DNA from: Methanobrevibacter wolinii SH
GTDB lineage: Archaea > Methanobacteriota > Methanobacteria > Methanobacteriales > Methanobacteriaceae
DNA length: 64,000 nt
Direction: 5' to 3'
Assembly (NCBI RefSeq): GCF_000621965.1
Contig: NZ_JHWX01000016.1
Span: 1 to 64,000 of the forward strand
Under the pieces are notes generated by a model. That model was not told where the DNA came from and did not search any database. It was given only the letters and a program-made list of their open reading frames with translations. Within the stretch, counting starts at the first letter, position 1, and each line of letters begins with the position of its first letter. A program made the translations under genes and the position numbers. Below, in pieces: positions 56,480-64,000 of this stretch.

Positions 56480-57493
56480 ATGAAAATTGCAATTTTATCA
56501 ATTACAGAACCTGCAAAAACCCTTGCACTTGAAATTCAAGAAAAATTATTAAAAAATCCAACAGTAATTAAATGCGATATTTTTCATAAAAATGTAAAAA
56601 AGAATATGGATTTTGCATTTAATAATTATGATGGTATAATTGCAATTATGGCAACTGGTATTATAATTAGAATGATTGCACCACTTATCCAAAGTAAAGA
56701 TAAAGATCCTGCTGTTTTAGGAATTGATGAAAAAGGAAATTATGTTGTAAGTCTACTTTCTGGCCATCTTGGTGGTGGAAATCAATTATGTTCTAAAATT
56801 GCTAAATTAATTAATTCTAATCCTGTAATATCAACATCAACTGATGTTAATTTTAAATATGGTATAGATTCTATTGCTTATAGAAATTTTTATAAAATAG
56901 ATGATGTTAAAAAAATTTTACCATTTAATAAAGCAATTCTTGATAATATTCCACTTCAAATTTCATCTGATAAAGATTTAAGTTTTCTTACAAAATATTT
57001 TTCAAATAGTACATTTAATAAGCTTCCTGATAAAAAATTAAGTGATTTATCTAATGTTAACTTTAAATTTTCTAAAGATGATAATGAATATTCAATAAAT
57101 TTATCTGAAAAAAAATTAGTTGTTGGTATTGGTTCAAGACGTGGTAAAACAAAAAATAATATACTTATTGCAATTGAGGAAGCAATTAATAATTTAAATA
57201 TACCTATTAATAGAATTAATAGTATTGCTACAATTTCAATTAAAAAAGACGAACCTGGTATTATTCAAGCTTGCACAGAATTAAACAAAAAACTTGAAAT
57301 TATTGATATAGATGAAGTACGTAATTTTCATAATGAAGATTGTTCTAAATCTGAATTTGTATATAATAAATTTGGTATAGATGGAGTTTGTGAACAATGT
57401 GCAATGATATCTGCTGGCCCTAATTGTAAACTAATACATAAAAAAATAGCAATTGATGGAGTTACTGTTGCAGTAGCTATTTCTAATAATTAA
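56480..57493 (+). CDS. cbiG: Cobalt-precorrin 5A hydrolase
   Basis: A 337-residue anaerobic-pathway enzyme that opens the delta-lactone of cobalt-precorrin-5A. The N-terminal domain contains DGIIAIMATGIIIRMIAPLIQSKDKDPAVLGIDEKGNYVVSLLSGHLGGGNQL (about residues 52-105), the strongest CbiG block. The C-terminal part starts KLVVGIGSRRGKT near 214 and ends CEQCAMISAGPNCKLIHKKI-like near 310. The start at 56480 fits the family N-terminus (KIAILSIT); an ATG 9 bp earlier is possible. Two Orc1/Cdc6 boxes lie beyond its stop. Confidence 0.93.
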   Translation: MKIAILSITEPAKTLALEIQEKLLKNPTVIKCDIFHKNVKKNMDFAFNNYDGIIAIMATGIIIRMIAPLIQSKDKDPAVLGIDEKGNYVVSLLSGHLGGGNQLCSKIAKLINSNPVISTSTDVNFKYGIDSIAYRNFYKIDDVKKILPFNKAILDNIPLQISSDKDLSFLTKYFSNSTFNKLPDKKLSDLSNVNFKFSKDDNEYSINLSEKKLVVGIGSRRGKTKNNILIAIEEAINNLNIPINRINSIATISIKKDEPGIIQACTELNKKLEIIDIDEVRNFHNEDCSKSEFVYNKFGIDGVCEQCAMISAGPNCKLIHKKIAIDGVTVAVAISNN

Positions 57494-57587
57494 TCTTTAT
57501 TAAAATTAAACTAAGATAATTATTTTTTGAATTAATTTTACTTAAAATAAGTTATTAAGTTTTCTTAGATTATATTTTTATAAAAAA

Positions 57588-57629
57588 TTTACACTTGAAA
57601 TACTTGTCTGTAAATTTTTACACTTGAAA
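57588..57629 (+). other. Two satellite Orc1/Cdc6 boxes
   Basis: TTTACACTTGAAA occurs exactly twice, at 57588-57600 and 57617-57629, in the same orientation with 16 bp between them. The second is followed by TATATCTCT like the boxes of the main origin. They are in the 265-bp gap between cbiG and the UPF0147 gene, about 3.7 kb from the main cluster. Confidence 0.85.
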
Positions 57630-57758
57630 TATATCTCTTTATTTAATAAGATTTTGAATTTCAATTATCATGTTTATATGATAATATAATAATTGAATTT
57701 TATAAAATAAGTTAAAAAATATATTTTAATAAATAAAATAAATAAAAAAAGATTTAAT

Positions 57759-58016
57759 TTAATTAAATTTAATTGCTTCTAATTTACTTAAGATTTCCCA
57801 GATTAAAGTTCTAGCATTTACTGGAATATTTGGATCATTACTAATATCATCTAATATTACAATAACAGAACTTGCTCTAACTGTTTCATCTTCTTCTTCA
57901 TTATTTAAAATATCATTGGATTCTTCAGCTGCTCTTCTAATGTTTCGTGGTACAGTATTGTTTTCCATAATATATTTTAAAATTTCAGATACTTCATCAA
58001 ATGTTGGGTTTGACAT
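57759..58016 (-). CDS. UPF0147 family protein
   Basis: An 85-residue helical protein of the archaeal UPF0147 family, recognised from VPRNIRRAAEESNDIL near residue 22, the acidic loop NNEEEDETVRASSVIVILDDISNDPNIP and NARTLIWEILSKLEAI. It is found widely in archaea with no proven function. A strong TTTAGGAGTGATAAT precedes the ATG. It lies between two groups of Orc1/Cdc6-box-like sites. Confidence 0.93.
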   Translation of the reverse strand: MSNPTFDEVSEILKYIMENNTVPRNIRRAAEESNDILNNEEEDETVRASSVIVILDDISNDPNIPVNARTLIWEILSKLEAIKFN

Positions 58017-58186
58017 ATTATCACTCCTAAATATTAATCTAAAAAATTTAAATTAAAAAAACTATATTTATTTATGTTAAATTTTATTATTAAATTTATT
58101 GGTATTTATTTAATTAATAATAAACTTATCTATTTTCACGGTTTTTTAAAAAAAGTTTCTAATCATCTTAATTTTAAATTAAATTT

Positions 58187-58199
58187 TTTATACTTGAAA
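58187..58199 (+). other. Third satellite Orc1/Cdc6 box
   Basis: TTTATACTTGAAA, one base different from the consensus, followed by TTATCTTAT. It lies in the 318-bp gap (58017-58334) upstream of the UPF0147 gene and downstream of the aldolase gene; otherwise that gap shows only AT-rich sequence. Confidence 0.6.
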
Positions 58200-58334
58200 T
58201 TATCTTATTTTAAATAATATAATGTTTTTAATAATTTAATTTCTAAAAAATTTTAATAAAAAAATATTTTATTAAATATTTTATCTTATTTTAGTAAAAA
58301 CTTTTATTAATTAATAAAATAATTTATTAAAATT

Positions 58335-58919
58335 TTAAATTGATTTAAGCATTTCACTTATAAATTGTGTTTTAGCAGAGTCTTCAATAAATTCAGCAAG
58401 TGATTCTGCTTCAAATAGATTTTCACCAGTTGCAATAATACCATGATGTTTTAATAATATTACATCTCTTTTTTTATTTTCACCAAAAACTTTACCTGCA
58501 GTTTCAGCTAATTTTTTAGTACCTGGTTTTATGTATTCAATTTCATCAATATATGGAATTTCAATAGATCCAAAACCTTCATATCTTTTAATTTTTTTAT
58601 CAGAATGAGCAAAACCTGTTGCAAAAGGAGAATGTGTATGAACAATACTTTTTATATCATCACGTGATTTATAAATAGCACAGTGCATATAAACTTCAGA
58701 AGATGGTTTGTTTTCATTTATAGGATTACCTTCAATATCTACTATTGAAATTTCTTCTGGATTTAAATTTCCTAATGATTTTAAAGTAGGTGTAATAGCA
58801 ATATATTCCTTATTATCTTTAGTAAATTTAGTACTTATATTTCCTGCTTTACCAGAAACTAAACCTCTTTCAAATAACATCTTAGAATATTTTACAATTT
58901 CTTTTTTTATTTTTTCCAT
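58335..58919 (-). CDS. fucA: Class II aldolase, fuculose-1-phosphate aldolase type
   Basis: A 194-residue zinc aldolase. ERGLVSGKAGNISTKF near residue 17 binds phosphate, KPSSEVYMHCAIYK near 73 carries the catalytic Glu, SIVHTHSPFATGFAH near 93 has the metal histidines, and LLKHHGIIATGENLFEA near 153 the third. In methanogens the homologue makes lactaldehyde used for coenzyme F420, from fuculose 1-phosphate or DHAP condensation; that role is inference. I start at 58919: GGGGATTT lies 6-11 bases before it, while the longer reading begins at a TTG inside that region. Confidence 0.9.
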   Translation of the reverse strand: MEKIKKEIVKYSKMLFERGLVSGKAGNISTKFTKDNKEYIAITPTLKSLGNLNPEEISIVDIEGNPINENKPSSEVYMHCAIYKSRDDIKSIVHTHSPFATGFAHSDKKIKRYEGFGSIEIPYIDEIEYIKPGTKKLAETAGKVFGENKKRDVILLKHHGIIATGENLFEAESLAEFIEDSAKTQFISEMLKSI

Positions 58920-59129
58920 TTTTTTCAAATCCCCATTTATTTTTAATATAAGTTTTATATTTTATTTAATAAATAATATAGTATTATTATTGTTTTTATA
59001 TTTATTGTATATAAAATTCTAATTTTTATTAATAATTTATATATAAAATCATAAAAATAATATAAAGACGTATATATTTTTATATATTAAAATCTTAAAA
59101 TAATTTTTTTACTTTAAAATTATATTTTA

Positions 59130-59211
59130 TGCTTGTTGAAATTCTTAAAAACTTTTAAATAAACTTCTTTTAAAATTATTTTTCAAGTATTAAAATGATT
59201 TCAATAGACTA
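59130..59211 (+). repeat. MITE-like element, copy L (internally deleted)
   Basis: 82 bp with ends TGCTTGTTGAAATTC and GATTTCAATAGACT. The order of the left arm is kept up to TTTCAAGTATTAA (59181-59193), then about 25 bp of the usual interior are missing. It lies in the 305-bp gap (58920-59224) between the aldolase and PolD genes; the rest is AT-rich. Confidence 0.7.
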
Positions 59212-59224
59212 TTTTATTTAAATT

Positions 59225-60997
59225 TTATATGAATTTTAATTGTTTATATACACCTTTATCAAGAACTGGTACCTCTGCAGGTGTAGGTACAATATTTTTA
59301 ATTTTCTGGAACTCTGTTTGAGTCTGGAATGTACCTGAATTTATTAAATGTATACCATTAAACATTCTATGTGTATTAATATGAACATGTCCAGTATGGA
59401 ATACATCTGGTACATCATCAATAACTAAATAATCTTCAAGTTCTGATGCAAGAGGTGTTCTTTCACCATATATTGGTGCAAGATGTCTTTTTTTAAGAAG
59501 TTCTTCCATTAAGATATCATTTCGCTCATGTGAAAATCCTTTAACTGTCATTGCCATATCATCAAAACTACGGCCATGGTAGATTAAAACTTTTATTCCA
59601 TCAAGTGATACATATCCTGGATTACTAATAAATTCAACATTATGTAATTCATATAATGCTTTAGCATATTTTTCAGGTACTGCAGGTTGTGGTTCTGCTA
59701 CTCTAGATGCATCGTGGTTTCCTGGAGTAATAATTATTTTAATATCGCTTCTTATTTGACCAAGATAACTTGCTGCTTTATTATATTGCTGGGTAATATC
59801 TTTAATTTCAAGTTCTTTTTCTTGATTTGGATAAACACCAATTCCATCTACAATATCTCCACCAATTATAAGATATTTAACATCTTTAGCAATTTTTATT
59901 TGTTCTTCATTACCATATTCACAGTTTAACCACATAATAAATTTCTCAAATGCATCTGGTAAGAAAGTTTTACTTCCTATATGAACATCAGATAAGAAAA
60001 CAATACCAAAGTCCATTTCTTTTCTAGCTATTCTTGGAACACCTGGATGTATTATCTGGTTAGCAATTGCAAGAGATCCATTTTTTGTAGCAATAATACC
60101 TACAACTTCATCTCTTACAATTTTTTGTGCTTCTTGGAAAAGTTCAGTATTATCTTTACTAAATAAAATAGAAATTTGACCTGTTTCATCTTCAAATTCA
60201 ATTAAAATATGACCATTTTTAGTTATTCTAATATCATTAACCATTACAATTAATGCAAGTTCTGTCTGGTCATCACGTATATCTTCGATTTTATCATGGA
60301 CTTTAAGTTCAGGTCTATGTGATAATATCTTTTCTTCTTTTTCAAATCTACTTTGGAAGTAACTTATAAGGTTACTTATTTCACCACTAGTATATGATTT
60401 ATTACTTGTATCTTGAAGAATTTTAAAATCATAATTTACATGACTTTCTTCCATATTTCTTCTACAAATATTATGATTCTTGTTTTCTATTTTAATATCT
60501 GCTACTTTTTCTGTTTCTACATCAGTTCCAGGATTTGCTCTTATTTCAGATGCATCAAATTCTTTTTTTATTTCATTATTATATTCTAATTTATTTATTC
60601 TGGATTTATTTTTTACTTGATTTATAGGCTCTTCCAGATTATTTTTCTCATTATTAGTTTCTTTGTCTGTACTAGTTTTTTCTTTGTTTATTCTGTTTAA
60701 ATCATCTGTTTTTTCTAAAGTTTCTTTGTTTATTGTTTCTGTGTTTAAATTATTTGAAATATCCTCTGACTTTATGCTTAAATTATCTTTTCTATTGTTT
60801 TCTCCATTTATAAATTCATTAAGAATATCTTCACTTACAGATACTAAATCATCTTTTGTAAATTCTTTACTTTTTAGTTTAATAATAAATGATGATGTAA
60901 GATTTTTAGGATCTTCTGAATTTATAATCATTTTATATGCATTTGGAGATAAATTTATTCCTTTTTTTGCAAATTTAAGTAAAATATCTGATGTCAT
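59225..60997 (-). CDS. polB: DNA polymerase D small subunit DP1 (3'-5' exonuclease)
   Basis: 590 residues. The N-terminal 70 residues are the helical region, followed by about 130 residues of low-complexity Asn/Lys/Glu linker. The OB domain runs at about 235-320 ([31 protein letters not shown]), and the calcineurin-like phosphoesterase domain to the end has [14 protein letters not shown] near 333, [14 protein letters not shown] near 378, TPGNHDASR near 425, YHGRSFDD near 475 and [10 protein letters not shown] near 540. All metal residues are present. It partners the large DP2 subunit, whose gene is not in this window. Location 6 kb from the origin groups replication genes. AAGGATTATTT precedes the ATG. 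Confidence 0.96.
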   Translation of the reverse strand: MTSDILLKFAKKGINLSPNAYKMIINSEDPKNLTSSFIIKLKSKEFTKDDLVSVSEDILNEFINGENNRKDNLSIKSEDISNNLNTETINKETLEKTDDLNRINKEKTSTDKETNNEKNNLEEPINQVKNKSRINKLEYNNEIKKEFDASEIRANPGTDVETEKVADIKIENKNHNICRRNMEESHVNYDFKILQDTSNKSYTSGEISNLISYFQSRFEKEEKILSHRPELKVHDKIEDIRDDQTELALIVMVNDIRITKNGHILIEFEDETGQISILFSKDNTELFQEAQKIVRDEVVGIIATKNGSLAIANQIIHPGVPRIARKEMDFGIVFLSDVHIGSKTFLPDAFEKFIMWLNCEYGNEEQIKIAKDVKYLIIGGDIVDGIGVYPNQEKELEIKDITQQYNKAASYLGQIRSDIKIIITPGNHDASRVAEPQPAVPEKYAKALYELHNVEFISNPGYVSLDGIKVLIYHGRSFDDMAMTVKGFSHERNDILMEELLKKRHLAPIYGERTPLASELEDYLVIDDVPDVFHTGHVHINTHRMFNGIHLINSGTFQTQTEFQKIKNIVPTPAEVPVLDKGVYKQLKFI

Positions 60998-61313
60998 AAA
61001 TAATCCTTTTTATTTTTTTATCTAATCTTTAAAATATAATTTATTTAATAATTTAACTTAATTATATTAATTATATTTTAAATTTAAGATATTAATATTA
61101 AAATTTTAAATATTTTAAATTAGAATCTATATTAAAATTAAGTATTTTAAATTTATATTTTAACTGTTTTTTAAAATTTTCTTTTATTATATATTATTAA
61201 GATAATTCTTTTATATTTAGTTATATTTTTATATTACTTTAATTAAAGATTTAAAATGATAAATTATTAAATTTTATATTTATTGAAATTTTATTTTTAA
61301 AGTAAGTGATAAA
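60998..61313. promoter_or_regulatory. Divergent promoter region of polB and the exported-protein gene
   Basis: 316 bp of AT-rich DNA between two divergent genes. TTTTATATTTATT at about 61271 could be the TATA element for the right-hand gene, and GTGATAAA precedes its start. No dyad or repeat stands out. Confidence 0.35.
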
Positions 61314-61877
61314 ATGCATAAGGTGTTAAAAGCAATATTAATCATTGTTTTATTTATAGGATTTTTTGAAGCTGGTTTATTAAGTTCTTATACTATTGTA
61401 ACTTCTCAAGTTCCTGATGTTAAAGGACTAATAGATTTGCAAATTGATACTATAAATGGTATTTTTTCATCTGATAATTTAAACAATGTAGTTATTCAAG
61501 ATCCTACACCACTTAATGTTTCAAATAAGGAAGATTTAGCTACAAAACTGCAGAATGAAACAGGAGTAGATGGAATTGATTATGATAATCTAAGTATTGG
61601 AACATATGATTCTAAAGATAATGATCAAATTAAGTTAAATATCACTGCTTATGGATATTCATCATCTTCATCTAGTTCAAGTTCATCTATTGTAATTAGT
61701 GCAAAACCAGATTATAAAATATTAGCTACTGCTACAGCGAATATGACAAGTGAAGGAGAATTTAAAGTTAATATTGACTCAGTTAAGATTAATTCTATCT
61801 TAAAAATATATAATTCTGCTTCAGAAAACACATCAACTAATACAACAAATGATACTGATACAAATACAAGTCAATAA
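61314..61877 (+). CDS. Exported or membrane-anchored protein of unknown function
   Basis: 187 residues. A hydrophobic N-terminal helix (VLKAILIIVLFIGFFEAGLLSSY, key core LIIVLFIGFFEAG) acts as anchor or signal. The remainder is extracytoplasmic, with several short strand-like segments, a run of ten Ser interrupting it near residue 115 (YGYSSSSSSSSSSIVIS), and a Thr/Asn-rich C-terminus full of N-glycosylation sequons. I recognise no family. It is followed after 8 bp by cbiH, in which the start signal GTGATAAT lies next to its stop, so the two are co-transcribed. GTGATAAA precedes the ATG. Confidence 0.75.
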   Translation: MHKVLKAILIIVLFIGFFEAGLLSSYTIVTSQVPDVKGLIDLQIDTINGIFSSDNLNNVVIQDPTPLNVSNKEDLATKLQNETGVDGIDYDNLSIGTYDSKDNDQIKLNITAYGYSSSSSSSSSSIVISAKPDYKILATATANMTSEGEFKVNIDSVKINSILKIYNSASENTSTNTTNDTDTNTSQ

Positions 61878-61885
61878 GTGATAAT

Positions 61886-62959
61886 ATGATAAATGTAATT
61901 GGTTTAGGCCAAAATAGGGAAAATATGACATTAGGAGCTTTAGCTGCTATACAAGATTCTGATGTTATTGTAGGATATAGTAAATATATTGATTCTATTT
62001 CAGATCTTATTGAAGGTAAAGAAGTAATTAAAAAAGGTATGGGGGATGAAATTAAAAGGGTTGAAATGGCTATATCTAAAAGTCTTGATGGATATGATGT
62101 AGCTATTGTAAGTTCTGGAGATCCTGGTGTATTTGGTATGGCAAATGTTCTTTTCCAGCTTATAAGTAAATATAATACTAATATTGAAGTTGATATTTAT
62201 CCAGGAGTTTCAGCTTTAAATTATTCTGCATCTCTTCTTGGTGCACCTTTACATGATTTTGCTGCAATTAGTTTAAGTGATTTACTTACTCCTTTATCTG
62301 AGATTAAAACTAAATTAGAATATTCTCTTAAGGCAAATCTAATTATAGCTATTTATAATCCTATTAGTAAATCTAGAAAAGAACCATTTAAATTATTTAA
62401 AGACTTAGTTTTAGATATTAGAGGTCCTGAAACATTAATTGGTATTGTAAATAGTGAAACTTACCCATCAAAAGTATCTGTTGTGAAAGCTAAAGATCTT
62501 GATGAAGAAAAAATTAATATGTCAACTACATTAATTGTTGGAAATAAAATGACATATCTTGATGAAGGTTATATGATAACTCCTAGAGGATATGTAATTA
62601 AATCAAAATTAAATCCATTAGCTGTAGACTTTTATGAAAGATATTTTGAAGGTAAAACTCCAAAAGGACCTAATACTGAATGTGGATACTATCCATGTCA
62701 TGAAGAAGGTCAACATTGTGACTTCTGTTATTGTCCATTTTATCCATGTGGTGATAAATCTACTGGTGGTAGGTGGATTAAAGGTAAGAATGTTTGGAGT
62801 TGCGAAGATTGTATGTGGGTTCATAAAAAAGAGAATATTGAATGTATCAAGTCTAAATTTGATGACATTGTAAAAGAACCTAATGATTTAATTAAAAACA
62901 AGAAAGAATTATTAAAGTTACGTAGAGAATGTATTTTAAAAAATAATTCTAAAGATTAA
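61886..62959 (+). CDS. cbiH: Cobalt-precorrin-3B C17-methyltransferase with C-terminal cysteine-rich domain
   Basis: 357 residues. Residues 1-240 form the SAM-dependent tetrapyrrole methylase: INVIGLGQNRENMTLGALAAIQDSDVIVGYSKYID at the start, VAIVSSGDPGVFGMANVLF near 71, PGVSALNYSASLLGAPLHDFAAISLSDLLTP near 108 and IAIYNPISKSRKEP near 153. An added C-terminal domain near 262-310 has the pattern C..CHEEGQHCDFCYCPFYPCGD and CEDCMW, with eight Cys, similar to the methanogen cysteine-rich small domain; it may hold zinc or an Fe-S cluster. The reaction is ring contraction in anaerobic cobalamin synthesis. It is co-transcribed with the exported protein upstream. Confidence 0.94.
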   Translation: MINVIGLGQNRENMTLGALAAIQDSDVIVGYSKYIDSISDLIEGKEVIKKGMGDEIKRVEMAISKSLDGYDVAIVSSGDPGVFGMANVLFQLISKYNTNIEVDIYPGVSALNYSASLLGAPLHDFAAISLSDLLTPLSEIKTKLEYSLKANLIIAIYNPISKSRKEPFKLFKDLVLDIRGPETLIGIVNSETYPSKVSVVKAKDLDEEKINMSTTLIVGNKMTYLDEGYMITPRGYVIKSKLNPLAVDFYERYFEGKTPKGPNTECGYYPCHEEGQHCDFCYCPFYPCGDKSTGGRWIKGKNVWSCEDCMWVHKKENIECIKSKFDDIVKEPNDLIKNKKELLKLRRECILKNNSKD

Positions 62960-63015
62960 TTACTTCTTTTTTTATATTTTTTAGATATACTTTTTTTATT
63001 TTTTATTTTTTTTAA
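62960..63015 (+). terminator. Oligo-T termination tract after cbiH
   Basis: Several runs of six to eight T (CTTTTTTTATATTTTTTAG, CTTTTTTTATT and following) within 55 bp of the cbiH stop, without a hairpin. Oligo-T is the usual archaeal termination signal. Confidence 0.65.
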
Positions 63016-63127
63016 TATTTTCTTAATTAACTATTCTAAATTTATTTAAACTTTAATTTTAAATTCATAAATTAAAAATGACTTTTTTTTTAAAATTATT
63101 TCAATAAAAATATTAAATTAATATTTT

Positions 63128-63249
63128 AATTGTTTATACCTATTTTTAAGTTTTTTTTACATGTTTATATTTTTTAATTGTTTTGTACTTATTTTAAGTT
63201 TTTTATTGATGTTTGTATTGATTATTTGTATTTATTTTAGTTTTTTATA
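63128..63249. repeat. Imperfect tandem repeat, T-rich, three units
   Basis: Units at about 63128-63159, 63176-63208 and 63219-63249 share the order ATTGTTTGTACTTATTTTAAG followed by TTTTTT. They lie in the 390-bp gap (62960-63349) between cbiH and the PhoU-domain gene and are strongly T-skewed. Confidence 0.6.
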
Positions 63250-63349
63250 TAATACTTAAATATTCTAATTTTTAACATTTATTTATATTATAAATTATAT
63301 ATAATAATTTAAGTTTAAATTTTTATTTCTAAAATGTTGAAGGGATTTA

Positions 63350-63964
63350 ATGCCAAGTATTAAAGATATTTTAATTGAAATGAAAAACATGTCAGAATTA
63401 ATGGTAGATTTATCATATTCTGCTGTTCTTTTTAATAGTAAAGATGCGGCACATGAAGTGCTGAAATTAGAAAATCGTATTAATAGTTTAAATTATGAGA
63501 TTAAAATTCAATCTCTACTTGCTGCACGTTCTAAAGAAGATGCAGAAAGGTTAACAGCATTACTTGAGATTGCAGAAGCAGCAGAATCTATTGCTAATGC
63601 TGCAAAAGATTTAGCTGACTTAATTCTTAAAGGTTTTAAACCACATCCAGTATTTAAACGTGTTATGGAAGAATCTGATGAAATGATTATTAGTGTTGAA
63701 GTATATCCTGCATCAGAATTATGTAATAAAACATTAGGTGAATTATTATTAAATAATCGTACTGGTATGAGAGTTATTGCTATTAGACGTCATGATTCAT
63801 GGATTTATGGTCCAGATAAACATACAGTTATATTAGAAGATGATGTACTACTTGCTAAAGGTTCTGAAACAGGTTCAGATATTTTAGTTCAAATAGCTCA
63901 TGGTGAAATGTCATTTGATGATGTATCAGATGCATTAGATGAAGAAGAATCTGATGACGATTAG
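63350..63964 (+). CDS. PhoU-domain and TrkA-C (RCK_C) regulatory protein
   Basis: 204 residues. Residues 1-95 form a three-helix PhoU-like bundle ([49 protein letters not shown]), and residues 110-185 a TrkA-C/RCK_C domain ([53 protein letters not shown]), with a highly acidic C-terminus. Proteins of this pairing control potassium channels or transporters, probably through a small ligand. AAGGGATTTA precedes the ATG. No transporter gene lies in the window. Confidence 0.9.
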   Translation: MPSIKDILIEMKNMSELMVDLSYSAVLFNSKDAAHEVLKLENRINSLNYEIKIQSLLAARSKEDAERLTALLEIAEAAESIANAAKDLADLILKGFKPHPVFKRVMEESDEMIISVEVYPASELCNKTLGELLLNNRTGMRVIAIRRHDSWIYGPDKHTVILEDDVLLAKGSETGSDILVQIAHGEMSFDDVSDALDEEESDDD

Positions 63965-64000
63965 TCTTTTAATAAGTAAAAATTATTTTTGACTATTCAT

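Noticed and set aside
62618-62873. Frames of 68 and 79 codons overlapping the cysteine-rich end of cbiH
   Set aside because: The cbiH frame there has eight cysteines in a recognisable domain; the others are shadows.
1-64000. tRNA, rRNA or other structured RNA genes
   Set aside because: In DNA this AT-rich such genes appear as conspicuous GC-rich islands; I saw none in the intergenic regions.

Overview
The window is archaeal, from a very AT-rich methanogen of the order Methanobacteriales, most likely a Methanosphaera. The order is supported by methanogenesis marker protein 11, the DP1 subunit of archaeal DNA polymerase D, Orc1/Cdc6, a tandem-domain PurE, a UbiD-type decarboxylase of the archaeal mevalonate route, archaeal cobalamin genes and GGAGGTGAT-type ribosome binding sites. 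The genus is inferred from base composition and the abundance of surface-polysaccharide genes. I see no tRNA, rRNA, CRISPR array or intact transposase gene.

Layout. (1) 0.2-15.8 kb, all on the minus strand: a cell-surface polysaccharide cluster. It holds the complete dTDP-L-rhamnose set (rfbD, rfbA, rfbC, rfbB), a RgpF-like rhamnan protein, a SAM methyltransferase, three family 2 glycosyltransferases, a teichoic-acid-type polymerase (TagB/TagF-like) and a TagG/TagH-like ABC exporter whose ATPase carries an unusual N-terminal Ig-like domain. (2) 16.2-18.6 kb, plus strand: a nucleotide-sugar dehydrogenase (WecC type) and a glycosyltransferase. (3) 19.1-26.4 kb: leuC and leuD, then leuB, separated by two large polytopic membrane protein genes on the other strand. 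(4) 26.9-31.7 kb: cysteine desulfurase, a GT-B-like glycosyltransferase, a small coiled-coil protein, a 28-residue membrane peptide gene, ribH and mmp11. (5) 32-40 kb: further glycosyltransferases, two of them membrane-linked, and a tandem pair of DUF2142 proteins. (6) 40.6-47.3 kb: housekeeping genes purE, a UbiD decarboxylase, a UspA protein, amrS, thiL and a DUF35 protein. (7) 47.4-52.1 kb: a glycosyltransferase, ugd and a two-domain glycosyltransferase. (8) 52.3-64 kb: orc1/cdc6 with an adjacent replication origin, a DUF2299-like protein, cobalamin genes cbiB, cbiG and cbiH, UPF0147, a class II aldolase, PolD DP1, an exported protein and a PhoU/TrkA-C protein.

The most notable non-coding signals are as follows. 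A replication origin lies at about 53.63-53.95 kb: Orc1/Cdc6 boxes in two opposed groups around an AT-rich core. A second cluster of perfect boxes lies at 57.6-58.2 kb. A previously unannotated family of about 105-bp MITE-like repeats with 15-bp terminal inverted repeats occurs in at least fourteen copies or remnants. Two copies have exact 8-bp target duplications and a third matches in 7 of 8 bases. Six copies carry an internal 13-mer that matches the Orc1/Cdc6 box in 11 of 13 positions, so the element may scatter initiator-binding sites around the chromosome.

A second theme is a conserved C-terminal tail (SWKITKPLR type, after a coiled coil). It is shared by several glycosyltransferases and a methyltransferase. 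In one glycosyltransferase a single-base deletion has knocked it out of frame. A related tail stands almost alone on a small coiled-coil protein.
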